A DNA stretch of 64,000 bases, taken from assembly GCA_964496575.1 (NCBI GenBank), contig CAZCAC010000004.1, positions 62,001-126,000 of the forward strand, written 5' to 3'. Positions 19,022 to 27,940 of this stretch are shown in pieces. The translations under genes were made by a program, and so were the position numbers. Position 1 is the stretch's first letter. Each line of letters starts with the position of its first letter. The notes beneath the pieces were generated by a model. That model searched no databases. It was given only the letters and a program-made list of their open reading frames with translations, and was not told the DNA's origin. This DNA comes from CAZCAC01 sp964496575. GTDB taxonomy: Bacteria; Planctomycetota; UBA1135; GCA-002686595.

Positions 19022-20083
19022 TCAGGCCAGCTGCCGCTCCATCCGCCGTCCGAGCAGGGTGACCGGCAGGACGAGCAGCGCGATGACGCCGAGGGCGACC
19101 AGCAGCTCGCCGCGCACGTCGGCGAAATCAGCGCCGCGTAGCGCCAGCTGGTAGAGCGGGTCGATGAACCACCAGGTCGGGAAGAGCTTGGCGATCCACT
19201 GCGGCCAGTCGGGGAAGAAATAGAAGATCACCGGGCCGACGAGGATCAGGTTCAGGGTCTTGACCAGCGTGTACAGCGTCTTCGCGTCGCGCGCCAGCGT
19301 CCCGTAGATCAGCCCGACCTCGATGCAGATCACCGCGCCGACCGCCAGTGCGGCGAGGAGCGGCAGGGTTTCGGCGCGCAGCGCGTCATTGAGCGCCAGC
19401 GTCAGGAACGCCATCGGAATGGCGACGGTGAAGCCGAGCACCCCCTTGGCGAGAAGGACCTCACCCATCGTCGTCGGCGTCACCAGCACGGCGTTGAGCG
19501 TGCCCTTCTCGCGCTCCTCCACCAGCAGGAACGCGGGCACGAAGATCCCGGAGATCAAGAGCACGAAGAGCACCAGGAACAGCACCATCAGATCGAAGAT
19601 CGGCAGCGCCTCGCCCTCTCCAACGGTGCGCAGCTCGACCTCGACCGGCGCGTCGCGGGCCTCGACCTGGCGCACCAGGTCGATCATCGTGACGCCCAGC
19701 ACGATGCGGTTGGAGAGGAGGCTCTCCCCCGAGAGCTGAAAGGTGAGCTCGGGACGCTCACCGCTCTTCACGGCCTCGTCGAAGCCCGGCTCGAGCACCA
19801 GGCCGGCGTCCGCGTCATGGGCTTCGAGGAGCTTCAGCACCTCGGCGGGACTCGCGGCGTGAGTCACCTCGATCCCTTCCATCTCCCCGACCGAAGCGGT
19901 GATCGCGGAGCTGCCGAGGTCGCAGAGCGCCAGCCGTGGTTTCGGATCGAACAGGGTCAGGAAGACGACCTGCACCAGGAAGGTGACCAGCACCGGCATC
20001 AAGAGCGCCCACACGAAGAGCGGCGAGCGCGGCCCCAGGCGCAGATCCCGGAAGACCAGGGTCCAGACTCGAGAGAGGCTCAC
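19022..20083 (-). CDS. ABC-2 type transporter permease (second membrane subunit)
   Basis: This 353-residue membrane protein has the ABC-2/NatB layout: an N-terminal helix (SPLFVWALLMPVLVTFLVQVV), a large extracytoplasmic loop of about 150 residues, then five or six helices from about residue 165 to the end. The segment EEREKGTLNAVLVTP is the conserved coupling-helix region of exporters of this type. It overlaps the upstream permease gene by 4 nt (ATGA at 20080-20083) and is the last gene of a three-gene operon. Substrate unknown; Na+ or drug export are typical for the family. Confidence 0.88.
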   Translation of the reverse strand: MSLSRVWTLVFRDLRLGPRSPLFVWALLMPVLVTFLVQVVFLTLFDPKPRLALCDLGSSAITASVGEMEGIEVTHAASPAEVLKLLEAHDADAGLVLEPGFDEAVKSGERPELTFQLSGESLLSNRIVLGVTMIDLVRQVEARDAPVEVELRTVGEGEALPIFDLMVLFLVLFVLLISGIFVPAFLLVEEREKGTLNAVLVTPTTMGEVLLAKGVLGFTVAIPMAFLTLALNDALRAETLPLLAALAVGAVICIEVGLIYGTLARDAKTLYTLVKTLNLILVGPVIFYFFPDWPQWIAKLFPTWWFIDPLYQLALRGADFADVRGELLVALGVIALLVLPVTLLGRRMERQLA

Positions 20084-21231
20084 AGCGCCACCGCCCTGCG
20101 CCGGAGCACGATGACCGCCAGCACGAGCAGCGCGGCGACCCAGACGACCTGGATCCCGATCGGCTGAAGCATCTCGCTCCAGCCGTGGCCGTGGCCGACC
20201 GTCCCGATCATCGCCTCGACCAGCCCGTAGGACGGCAGCGCCTGCACCCAGAACGGCGTGCTGCCGGGGAAGAGCGAGGCGAAGGCCGGGACCATCAGCG
20301 GGGCGACGAACGCTCCTCCCAGGAAGAGCGTGCCGATGAAGTCGCGCCCCGCCGCACCGGCGATCATCCCCACCGCCGAGGCGAGGGTCGCGCCGAGCAG
20401 CATCAGGAGGGTCACTTGCGGCCAGTTCGCGTCGAAGCAGCCGGTCGCGACGAGGAAGAGCAGGCCCTGTCCCATCCCGAGCAGCGCACCCATCACCACC
20501 TTGGCGGCCAGCACGTCGGCCACGCGGGCCGGGGTGACCAGCACCGCAGTGATGGTGCGCTGCTCGATCTCGATCGCCACCAGGCCGCCGAGGGCGAGGG
20601 CCTCCATGATCAGGATCACCACCAGCAGCATCGGCAGCATCTTCTCGCGCAAGGGCACCTGCTCGCCGGCGAGATCCTCGCCGAGAACGATGGTCTTCGT
20701 GTCGGGGATCGCGACCGGAAGTGAGCTCATCGGATCACTGCCGGAGGCGATCGCCTGCAAGCCGTAGACGGCTTCGCGGATCCCGCTCTTCACGGCGAAG
20801 CGGACCTCCGATGGTACCGCGCCGTCGACCAGGACGGAGACCGCTGTGGGTTGGCCGCTCCAGACCGAGGTCACGAAGTCCTCGGGAAACGAGATGCCGA
20901 TCAGGATGTCGTCCTCGGCGTCGACCTCGATCTCGCCGGCGATGGCGGCGACGAGCTGCTCCTCGTCGTCGAACGTGACCACCTCGAGGCCTCGCATCTC
21001 GCCGTCCTTCGCGCCGAAGGTCTCCAGGAGCTGACCGAGCGCGGGCGGAGAGATCCCGACGGTGAACTCCTCGTCCACCCGATCGGGCAGGTACCAGTAG
21101 GAAACGATCAAGAACACCATCGAGAGCGGCGTCAGCAGCGCCCATACGCGATCGCGTGAGAACTCCCGAAGGTCCTTCATCACGATCGCGCCGACGATCG
21201 CGGCGCGGGACCAGGAATGGGATCCGCTCAC
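20080..21231 (-). CDS. ABC-2 type transporter permease (first membrane subunit)
   Basis: This 383-residue protein is paralogous to its downstream neighbour. It has an N-terminal helix (WALLTPLSMVFLIVSYWYL), an extracytoplasmic loop of about 170 residues, then six hydrophobic segments. The coupling motif IEIEQRTITAVLVTPARV sits between the first two helices of the C-terminal bundle. Its start overlaps the stop of the ATPase gene (ATGA, 21228-21231) and its stop overlaps the next start, giving strict co-translation. The two permeases would form a heterodimer served by the single ATPase. Confidence 0.88.
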   Translation of the reverse strand: MSGSHSWSRAAIVGAIVMKDLREFSRDRVWALLTPLSMVFLIVSYWYLPDRVDEEFTVGISPPALGQLLETFGAKDGEMRGLEVVTFDDEEQLVAAIAGEIEVDAEDDILIGISFPEDFVTSVWSGQPTAVSVLVDGAVPSEVRFAVKSGIREAVYGLQAIASGSDPMSSLPVAIPDTKTIVLGEDLAGEQVPLREKMLPMLLVVILIMEALALGGLVAIEIEQRTITAVLVTPARVADVLAAKVVMGALLGMGQGLLFLVATGCFDANWPQVTLLMLLGATLASAVGMIAGAAGRDFIGTLFLGGAFVAPLMVPAFASLFPGSTPFWVQALPSYGLVEAMIGTVGHGHGWSEMLQPIGIQVVWVAALLVLAVIVLRRRAVAL

Positions 21232-22091
21232 CCCGCCAGCCCTCGTCCGGTCATCTGGATGAAGATGTTCTCCAGCGTCGCCTCTTCGGTGTGGATCGTC
21301 ATCAACCCTTCCGAGGCGACCGCCGACTTGAGCCGCTCGCCCGCGTCGGCGGCACCGAGCTCGACTTCCTCCTCGCGCACCTCGTCCCCCTCGCGCAGCC
21401 GCACGGTGACCGAGCGCCTGCCGTGCTGCAACTTGAGGTTCTCTGGAGTGTCGAGCGCGACGAGCTCGCCCTCGTTGATGAAGGCGACGCGATCGGAGAG
21501 CTCGTCCGCTTCGTACATGTCGTGGGTGGTGAGCAGCACGGCCGTTCCACGCGCAGCCTCGGCCTTGATCAGCTCGCGGACGGTCTTGCTGGAGACCGGA
21601 TCCAGCCCATCGGTCGGCTCGTCGAGAAAGAGCACTTCGGGTCGATTGACCAGCGCGCGCGCCATCATCAGCCGCTGGCGCATCCCCTTCGAGTAGCGGT
21701 TCACGCGATCTCCTCCCCGACCCTGCAGGCCGACCTTCTCGAGCAGGACGTCCGGATCGAGCTTGCGAACTCCGAAGAGACTGGCGAAGAACCGCAGGTT
21801 CTCGCGGGCGGAGAGGTTCTCGTAGAGGTTCTTCTCCTCGAAGCAGACGCCGATGCGCGCCTGGATGGCGGGACTGTCGCGCGTCACGTCCATCCCCAGG
21901 ATTCGCGCCGATCCCGATCGCGGCTCGAGCTGCGCCGTCAGGACCTTGATCGTCGTCGACTTTCCCGCCCCGTTGGGGCCGAGGAAGCCGAGGATTTCAC
22001 CGGGCTGGACCTCGAAGCTGATCCTCTTGACCGCTTCGAGCGAGCCGTAGGCGTAACTGATTTCGCGGACATCGATGGCGGGGTCGGTCAT
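21228..22091 (-). CDS. ABC transporter ATP-binding protein (NatA/CcmA-like)
   Basis: This 287-residue ATPase is the first gene of the three-gene exporter operon. It carries Walker A GPNGAGKST, the signature YSKGMRQRLMMA, Walker B LFLDEPTDGLDP and an H-loop LTTHDMYEAD. The tail after residue 215 (RLREGDEVREEEVELG) resembles the regulatory extension of ABC-2 exporter ATPases. It powers the heterodimeric permease encoded downstream. The promoter should lie in the 61-nt gap before 22153. Confidence 0.95.
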   Translation of the reverse strand: MTDPAIDVREISYAYGSLEAVKRISFEVQPGEILGFLGPNGAGKSTTIKVLTAQLEPRSGSARILGMDVTRDSPAIQARIGVCFEEKNLYENLSARENLRFFASLFGVRKLDPDVLLEKVGLQGRGGDRVNRYSKGMRQRLMMARALVNRPEVLFLDEPTDGLDPVSSKTVRELIKAEAARGTAVLLTTHDMYEADELSDRVAFINEGELVALDTPENLKLQHGRRSVTVRLREGDEVREEEVELGAADAGERLKSAVASEGLMTIHTEEATLENIFIQMTGRGLAG

Positions 22092-22152
22092 GGCGCTCTC
22101 GTCGTCTCCTCCGGGATCCAGAGGAGACGAGGATAGCGACCCGGTGCCCGGT

Positions 22153-24273
22153 TTACCCGCCGAGTGTCCGCAGCACCTCCAGCAGACGGTCCACCTCGGC
22201 GACGACCGCCGGGGACTGGTTCAGGATCAGGATCCCGTCCATGATCATCAGGCAGTTTCCCGGGTCGTGATCCCAGCTCTCGGGATCGATGTGGGCGCGG
22301 ATGGTGATATCGATACAGTCGTCTGTGAGGGTGAACGGGAGCTCGGATTCAGCCGCGTAGTGCTCGAGCGCGGGGTGTCCGATCAACCGAGGCGCCGGGA
22401 TCGTCGCCTCCGTCAGGAGGTCGCGAATGTCCCGGAGCACGGCCGGACGGGGCGCGTTGTACGAGAAGTCGGGAAACAGGATGACGATCCCATGGCACAG
22501 TGCCCAGCTCGTTCCTTCCTCGCGCAGGGCATCCAGCGCCTGTGCCAGGCTGGACGAACCCTGAGGAATGGTGGGAAGAGGATCTCGGTCGTCGTACATC
22601 AGCAGGTAGTCGAACCCGCCCACCCGGCTCGCTCTCACGAGGAGCTCCTCGAGCCGGATGTCTGGCTCGTCGGCGCTGAGCAGTAGACCGAGCGGGGTCT
22701 CGGCGAGGAAGCCGGAGACACGCCGGTTCGGGGCCGAAGCGTCCAGCGTCTGCTGCACGCCGGGTCGTCCTTCCTCGGGCAACGGCACGAGGAAGCTCCT
22801 CATCCGATCGAGAAAGACCTCGACCTTCTCGTGCACGTCACGGTCGTGCTGCACGGTCAGCCTCTCTGCCGTGTTCTCGATGTACACTCCGGTCTGCTCC
22901 CACCGGCCCGGGGAGATGTTCTCCTGGAGCATCGTGGCCAGGTTGTCGACATCGATCGGCTCCTCGAAGATCGGGCGGATCTCGTCCTCTTCGGAGAAGT
23001 AGTCGCGTGGATCGAGCAGGAGGTCGGCGATGAAGTGGGTGAACTTGATCTGGCGGTCCACGAGCTCTTCGGGGGCGCACAGGCGTATCTGGCCGTCCAC
23101 GATGGCCCAGCCCACCTCCCCGCGCGCCAGGAAGACGAGCAGGTCGAGCATTGCCGCGAGCGAGTGAGGCTCGTGGAAGGCGAAGTCGACGTGCAGGCCG
23201 CACTCGGAGGCCGCTTTCTGCGCGGCCGGCGTCACCCCGATCGGCAGGTTCGCCCGAGTACCGAGTCGATCGGCGACGAGACGAAGGTCCTTGTGCGCGT
23301 AGAGGATCACGGGGGAGATCATCGTCGCGTGAGTGCTGCGGCGCAGGGCAGCATCCGGTGCCTTCTCCGGGAACGCGTCCACGAAGTGCTTCCTCTCTGC
23401 GCGCGCGTCGCGCACTGCTTCCCAGTAAGCGAGGCGCCGGGCTTCGGACCCCGTCGCCGGTTCAACCTGGACCGGTCGGCGAGCCGTCTCCCGAGGGCGC
23501 TCCCGCTCTTGCTGGAGAGGAGTGCTCTTCGACCGGGCGGGGACTCCCTCGGCGACGGGTGTCGTCATCGGCTCGGGATCCGCCTCCGTCGCACTCCGGA
23601 GGATGCAGAGGCCGGCGCTCGCGGCGACGACGAGTCCTCCGAGAAAGGCGGAGACGGGCACCGGAATCGACGAGAGCCCCCATACGGCACTCCCCGACCC
23701 GAGACCCGTCGCGGGCGGTGCCGCGGTTCGCTCGGTCGAGAGAAGCGGAGCGAGCGCGGAGAGCCAGGCGCGTCGATCCCCTCCATGAGCAGCGATGAGT
23801 TTGCCACGCAGCTTCTCGTGCGCGCGGTGCAGGCGGGTGCGCACGGTCGCCGCGGGCACGCCGTTGCGTCGGGCGATCGCCGCCGGGGAGAGGCCGTGGT
23901 AGTGCGTCAGCAGCACGGTTTCGCGAAACGGCTCCTCCAGGGCGAGGACTGCCTCGACCACGCGCTGCTGCTCCTCGAGCGGCTCCGAGACCGACGCGGT
24001 CTCGGATCGAGCGGCCGCGGCCTCGCGCCACCGGCGACGCATCTCGCCGCGACCTCGATGCCGGGCGAGGCGGCGAACGGTCCCGGCCAGCCACGCCCGC
24101 AGGCCGCCCGGCTCCCACCGCTCGCGCTGCAGCGCGAGGGTCAAGGCGTCCTGCGCCACGTCCTCGGCGGCGCTGGCCTCCCCCACCAGCCGGGCCGCCA
24201 GGCGGCGGACGAACCCCTCGTGCTGCAGGAGCTGGCTCGAGAGCGGGTGTTCGGCGGGCGAGTCGATCGTCAT
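22153..24273 (-). CDS. Membrane-tethered ECF sigma factor with secretin-N/STN-like C-terminal domains
   Basis: This 706-residue fusion has sigma-70 region 2 at about residues 15-60 (AEDVAQDALTLALQR) and region 4 at 108-158 (LSPAAIARRNGVPAATVRTRLHRA), with no extended linker. One hydrophobic segment at 204-225 follows, then a Pro/Arg-rich linker and about 470 further residues. That part contains two related units ending in short secretin-N/NolW-like blocks: LATMLQENISPGRWEQ with DVHEKVEVFLDRM, and ITIRAHIDPESWDHD with VVAEVDRLLEVLR. The layout suggests extracytoplasmic sensing joined directly to promoter choice, with no separate anti-sigma factor. It lies 69 nt downstream of the CRD gene on the same strand, so co-transcription is likely. 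Confidence 0.82.
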   Translation of the reverse strand: MTIDSPAEHPLSSQLLQHEGFVRRLAARLVGEASAAEDVAQDALTLALQRERWEPGGLRAWLAGTVRRLARHRGRGEMRRRWREAAAARSETASVSEPLEEQQRVVEAVLALEEPFRETVLLTHYHGLSPAAIARRNGVPAATVRTRLHRAHEKLRGKLIAAHGGDRRAWLSALAPLLSTERTAAPPATGLGSGSAVWGLSSIPVPVSAFLGGLVVAASAGLCILRSATEADPEPMTTPVAEGVPARSKSTPLQQERERPRETARRPVQVEPATGSEARRLAYWEAVRDARAERKHFVDAFPEKAPDAALRRSTHATMISPVILYAHKDLRLVADRLGTRANLPIGVTPAAQKAASECGLHVDFAFHEPHSLAAMLDLLVFLARGEVGWAIVDGQIRLCAPEELVDRQIKFTHFIADLLLDPRDYFSEEDEIRPIFEEPIDVDNLATMLQENISPGRWEQTGVYIENTAERLTVQHDRDVHEKVEVFLDRMRSFLVPLPEEGRPGVQQTLDASAPNRRVSGFLAETPLGLLLSADEPDIRLEELLVRASRVGGFDYLLMYDDRDPLPTIPQGSSSLAQALDALREEGTSWALCHGIVILFPDFSYNAPRPAVLRDIRDLLTEATIPAPRLIGHPALEHYAAESELPFTLTDDCIDITIRAHIDPESWDHDPGNCLMIMDGILILNQSPAVVAEVDRLLEVLRTLGG

Positions 24274-24342
24274 CTTCGGACCTCCTACCCGTCCTTCTCC
24301 CGCCGGTTCCGCGAACGTTCCCGCGAAAGGGAGTATTACGTG

Positions 24343-26319
24343 TCAGTCCCCCAGATCGACGAAGAGCTCCGTTCTGCGTTCGGCCTCGATCCGGACCATT
24401 CCGGAGTCGAGCGGCGTTCCCTTGGCGCTGATCCTCCACTCCCAGACGCCCGGGGGCAGGAGCCACGAGTCGGGCCCGGTGCGAGCACCCGGGGAGAGCG
24501 CCCAGCGGATTCTGCTCCATGCCGGATCGCGATAGAGCGAGTGCGGTCCAACGCGACGCCCGGTGGCCCGGTCGGTCAAGACGATCGACGCGTGCGCGGC
24601 ATCTCTTTCGGGGTGCTTCTCGTGGCGGAGGAGCAGCCGGCCGCCGACGCCCGGAGACTGCAAGGTGAATCGGGCACGCTCCCCGCAGCGCACGGTGATC
24701 ATGCCTTCGGCCGGCAGGGTAAAGCCTCTGGGGCTTGCCATCAGCTCGAGCCGGTAGTCACCGGCGAGCCAGGTGAGCTCGCTGTGGACGGCGCCCATGC
24801 AAGTCCTGCAGATGCTCCCCTCCTCGCTGAAGTGATCGAGTTGCATCCCGGTCGCCGTGGAGTGCAGCGCTCCGAGCCAGGTCGGAATGGGCTCGCCCTC
24901 ATGGTCCAGAAAGCTGACCTCGATCGGCCCGCCCCGTTCGGCCTTGCGCAGCACCAGCGTCTTCTCCACGACGGAATCGCCAGGCTCGACCACGAAGAGG
25001 TCCTCGCCGAGCCATCTCTGGCCCGACGATCCGGCCATCCGCAGGTCCAGCGCATAGGTACCTTCCCGAGGAAGCTCGCAGCTCCATACGCCGTCACCGG
25101 CGCCGCGGGGAATCACGGTCGACCCCCAGCCCGGTCTCGGCCCCATCCTGGTCAGGCCCCGGTACTCGGGCCGAAGCCCCACCGGCGTCGACCTCACGGG
25201 GTGCACCTGTGGAAACCGGCTGTGCACGGGTCTCCCGAGCTCATCGACGACGCGGATCACCGCGCGTTTCCCCGGCACGGTCAGGACGATGGGCTCGGGG
25301 CCGGGCTCAGCTCGAACGACGGTTGTCCACCCAACCGTCAGCTCCCAGGGACCGGGCCGCGGACAGGCGAGCAGGAAGTCGCCGTTCACGTCCACCGGAA
25401 CGTCGAAGCTCATCGAGCGCTCGATCGGCGCCTCGAGCTTGCTGGAGGCACTGAGCCGGGCGCCGGGAACAGGTGTCCCATTCTCACCGACCACCTTGCC
25501 GCGGAGGAAGTACTCCGGCTGCTCCAGGGTGATCGTCCACACGCGCGAGAGCACTTCCTCGCGCGATTCGGCCGCGACCTTCAGCCGGCCGCTCCCCGCC
25601 CGGGGGTGGCTCGCGATGAGGTCCAGCTCCTTGCTCCTCCGCAGACTGAAGGAGCTCCCCTTCAGATCGAAGGAGAAGTGTCCGCCGGGCTCCGTGGAGC
25701 GAAGGTAGCAGGAGCTCTCCAGTGGCGACGTCCACTCCCACGCCTCTTCGTCCCAGCGCCCGGCGCTGACCCGGGCATTGCACACGGGGGCACCGTTCGA
25801 GTCGACGACGCGACCGATGAGGCACCGTCCCTTCTCGAGATAGGCATCGCCGTCGTAGGTTCTCCGCGCCTCGAGGTCCGCCAGGGTCTCGTTCCAGTTG
25901 TGGCTGCTGGGGCTCAGGTACATCGACTCGGTGAGATACCCCGGGCTCGCGGCGTAGGCGCGGATACTGACCGAAGACTGCTCGACCGGCGACAGCTTCC
26001 GGATCTCGACCAGATCGATCACCGCCTCGCCGTGGACATTGGTCGTCGTCGCGGGAAGGGGATGGCGGCTCTCCGTCACCAGGGTCAACAAGAACGAGTA
26101 GGAGCTCCAGATCCTCGCTCCTGCGATCGGTTTTTTCGTGTCCTTGTCGAAGACTCGGACCATCCACCGGTCGCGGGTGGAGAGGAGGTGGGGGACCTCG
26201 CTCGCGTCCTGCAGGGCAGCTGGCGGCGGAATCACGGGCACTCGCGCGGACCGATCCTGAGAATCTGGACCGACGCCAGCGAACAGGAGCGCCAGCGGAA
26301 TCAGGCTGATGCAGCGCAT
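24343..26319 (-). CDS. Secreted carboxypeptidase-regulatory-like (CRD) repeat protein
   Basis: This 658-residue protein begins with a signal peptide (MRCISLIPLALLFAGVG). Several Ig-like beta sandwiches of the carboxypeptidase regulatory type follow, recognisable by openings such as VFDKDTKKPIAGARI, GRVVDSNGAPVCNARVS, GKVVGENGTPVPGARLS and RVVDELGRPVHSRF. No catalytic motif is seen. It precedes the membrane-tethered sigma factor on the same strand. The second sigma factor of this window carries similar CRD domains in one polypeptide, which hints that this protein works with the sigma factor, for example in sensing. ATG 26319 starts the signal; the in-frame start at 26352 adds an Arg/Pro leader. 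Confidence 0.8.
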   Translation of the reverse strand: MRCISLIPLALLFAGVGPDSQDRSARVPVIPPPAALQDASEVPHLLSTRDRWMVRVFDKDTKKPIAGARIWSSYSFLLTLVTESRHPLPATTTNVHGEAVIDLVEIRKLSPVEQSSVSIRAYAASPGYLTESMYLSPSSHNWNETLADLEARRTYDGDAYLEKGRCLIGRVVDSNGAPVCNARVSAGRWDEEAWEWTSPLESSCYLRSTEPGGHFSFDLKGSSFSLRRSKELDLIASHPRAGSGRLKVAAESREEVLSRVWTITLEQPEYFLRGKVVGENGTPVPGARLSASSKLEAPIERSMSFDVPVDVNGDFLLACPRPGPWELTVGWTTVVRAEPGPEPIVLTVPGKRAVIRVVDELGRPVHSRFPQVHPVRSTPVGLRPEYRGLTRMGPRPGWGSTVIPRGAGDGVWSCELPREGTYALDLRMAGSSGQRWLGEDLFVVEPGDSVVEKTLVLRKAERGGPIEVSFLDHEGEPIPTWLGALHSTATGMQLDHFSEEGSICRTCMGAVHSELTWLAGDYRLELMASPRGFTLPAEGMITVRCGERARFTLQSPGVGGRLLLRHEKHPERDAAHASIVLTDRATGRRVGPHSLYRDPAWSRIRWALSPGARTGPDSWLLPPGVWEWRISAKGTPLDSGMVRIEAERRTELFVDLGD

Positions 26320-26482
26320 GGGTGGACCTCGGGCGAACCGGCCGCAGGGCACGGTCCACCCTACCTACCGGGAGCAGGAGCGAGGGTCACCGCCGAAGGG
26401 TAGTCCCGGCTCGATCGAACCGGGACCCGCCGGAACGGGAGCCGTCGATCAGGGGGCTCCCCCCCTCGAAACCGGCGGGATC

Positions 26483-26539
26483 GACAAAAACAAGAGGCAT
26501 TATTTGGCTCTGTTGGATAAAAACACGGGGCATTATTTG
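26483..26539. repeat. Two AT-rich 24-bp direct repeats upstream of the DUF4143 ATPase
   Basis: The copies lie at 26483-26506 and 26516-26539, 33 bp start to start, and match at 21 of 24 positions. The conserved parts are an A5 run followed by CA and the end GGCATTATTTG or GGGCATTATTTG. They stand out sharply from the GC-rich surroundings and end 23 nt before the ATPase start. They could be an operator, a promoter region or a recombination site. Confidence 0.75.
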
Positions 26540-26562
26540 TCCACCCCCTGCCGATCGAGTCG

Positions 26563-27921
26563 ATGAACCAGCCGATGTCCTTCCCCCGAGCTCTCGACGG
26601 TCACCTGGTGGCCTGGCGCGTCCACCCCCGGCGCAAGCCGCTGGTCCTCCGTGGCGCCAGGCAGACGGGAAAGACGACCGCCGTGCGCCGCCTGGGCGAG
26701 GGGGTCTCGCGGTTCCTGGAGCTGAACTTCGAACGGCATGAAGATCTGGCCCTCGTCCGCACCTGCCACTCGGCCAGAGCCTTGCTCGAGCGACTGCAGC
26801 AGAAGCACGACCTCGCCCGGCTCCCGCGCGACACGCTGCTGTTCCTGGACGAGGTCCAGGAGCATCCGGAGGCCCTCGGGTGGCTGCGCCACTTCCTCGA
26901 GGATCATCCGGAGATCGCGGTGGTCGCGGCGGGATCGCTACTGGAAGTGCGGCTGCGGGACGAAATGCTGCCGTTTCCCGTCGGCCGCGTCGAGTTCTTG
27001 CGCGTGGAGCCGCTGACCTTCCTCGAGTTCCTGAGGGCCACGAGCGACGGGCGTCTCGCTGAAGACCTCACGTCCGCGTTCCCGGAGCCGGGCGGCGTCG
27101 ACGAGGGGCTTCACCACCTGGCGATGGAACGCTTCCGCGAGTTTCTCCTGGTCGGAGGACTGCCGGAAGCAGTGGGGGTCTGGCGAACGACGAGGAACCT
27201 GGTCGAGGTGAGGCGCGTCCACGTCGCTCTTCGCCAAGCGTACTCCGAGGACCTCCTGAAATACGGGACGCGCGGAAACACCAGGCTGCTCGAGTTGATC
27301 CTCGAGAACGCGCCGGCTCACTACGGTGCTCGCTTCAAGAACCGCCACCTCGCACCGGGAGAGAAGGATCGACCCGTGGCCACGGCGCTGGGCCTCCTGG
27401 AGCGGGCCATGGTCCTGTACCGGGTCGCCCCGACTTCGGCGACGCGCTTGCCGCTGAGTGCACGACAGAGAGCGGCTCGAAAGCTCCTGCCCCTGGACAT
27501 CGGGTTGGCGCTGTCCCAGCTCGAGATCTCTCCGGAGCACCTCGCGGGCCGCGCGGTCGAGTCGCTCCGCGAGGGCCGGATCGCGGAGGCGTTCGTGGGA
27601 ATCCAGCTCCTGGCGGCGAGACCCGACCAGCCTCGCGCCCTGTCCTTCTGGACCCGCGAGGGCAGGGCCAACTCACGGGCGGAGGTGGACTACCTGCTGC
27701 CGACCTTGGAGGGCGTGCTGCCCGTCGAGGTGAAGTCGGGTGCCTCCGGAACGCTGCGATCCCTGCATCGCTACCTCGCGGCGAGCGAAGGAGACCTCGG
27801 TGTTCGACTCTGGGCGGGTCCCGGCGGGCTGGAGCACCTGCGGGTGAACCTCGGCTTAGGCGAGATTCTCGAGTACCGCTTGCGGTCCCTCCCCCTCTAC
27901 CTCGCCGAGCTGCTCGGCTGA
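26563..27921 (+). CDS. AAA-type ATPase with DUF4143 domain
   Basis: This 452-residue protein is of the AAA_14/DUF4143 family. Walker A is GARQTGKTT (31-39) and Walker B is LLFLDEVQEHPE (about 92-103). The DUF4143 part follows and ends with EVDYLLPTLEGVLPVEVKSG, which resembles the D/E-X-K core of a PD-(D/E)XK nuclease fold. Such proteins are widespread, often mobile, and of uncertain function. It could start at ATG 26563 or 26575. Two AT-rich direct repeats sit just upstream, and a copy of its last 46 bp recurs at 29695, on the far side of the convergent Kelch gene. Confidence 0.9.
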   Translation: MNQPMSFPRALDGHLVAWRVHPRRKPLVLRGARQTGKTTAVRRLGEGVSRFLELNFERHEDLALVRTCHSARALLERLQQKHDLARLPRDTLLFLDEVQEHPEALGWLRHFLEDHPEIAVVAAGSLLEVRLRDEMLPFPVGRVEFLRVEPLTFLEFLRATSDGRLAEDLTSAFPEPGGVDEGLHHLAMERFREFLLVGGLPEAVGVWRTTRNLVEVRRVHVALRQAYSEDLLKYGTRGNTRLLELILENAPAHYGARFKNRHLAPGEKDRPVATALGLLERAMVLYRVAPTSATRLPLSARQRAARKLLPLDIGLALSQLEISPEHLAGRAVESLREGRIAEAFVGIQLLAARPDQPRALSFWTREGRANSRAEVDYLLPTLEGVLPVEVKSGASGTLRSLHRYLAASEGDLGVRLWAGPGGLEHLRVNLGLGEILEYRLRSLPLYLAELLG

Positions 27922-27940
27922 GGCTCCGGGAGCGGGGAGG

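Noticed and set aside
22831..26403. 1190-codon open frame on the plus strand
   Set aside because: It is antisense to the ECF sigma factor and CRD protein genes, both of which have clear domains and starts.
26483..26539. Possible start of a CRISPR array
   Set aside because: Only two copies with a 9-nt spacer and no cas genes nearby.
26309..26566. Small ORF with a repeated peptide (DKNKRHYLALL, DKNTGHYLS)
   Set aside because: The peptide repeat simply translates the AT-rich 24-bp DNA repeat, and the rest of the frame is low-complexity and overlaps the CRD gene start.
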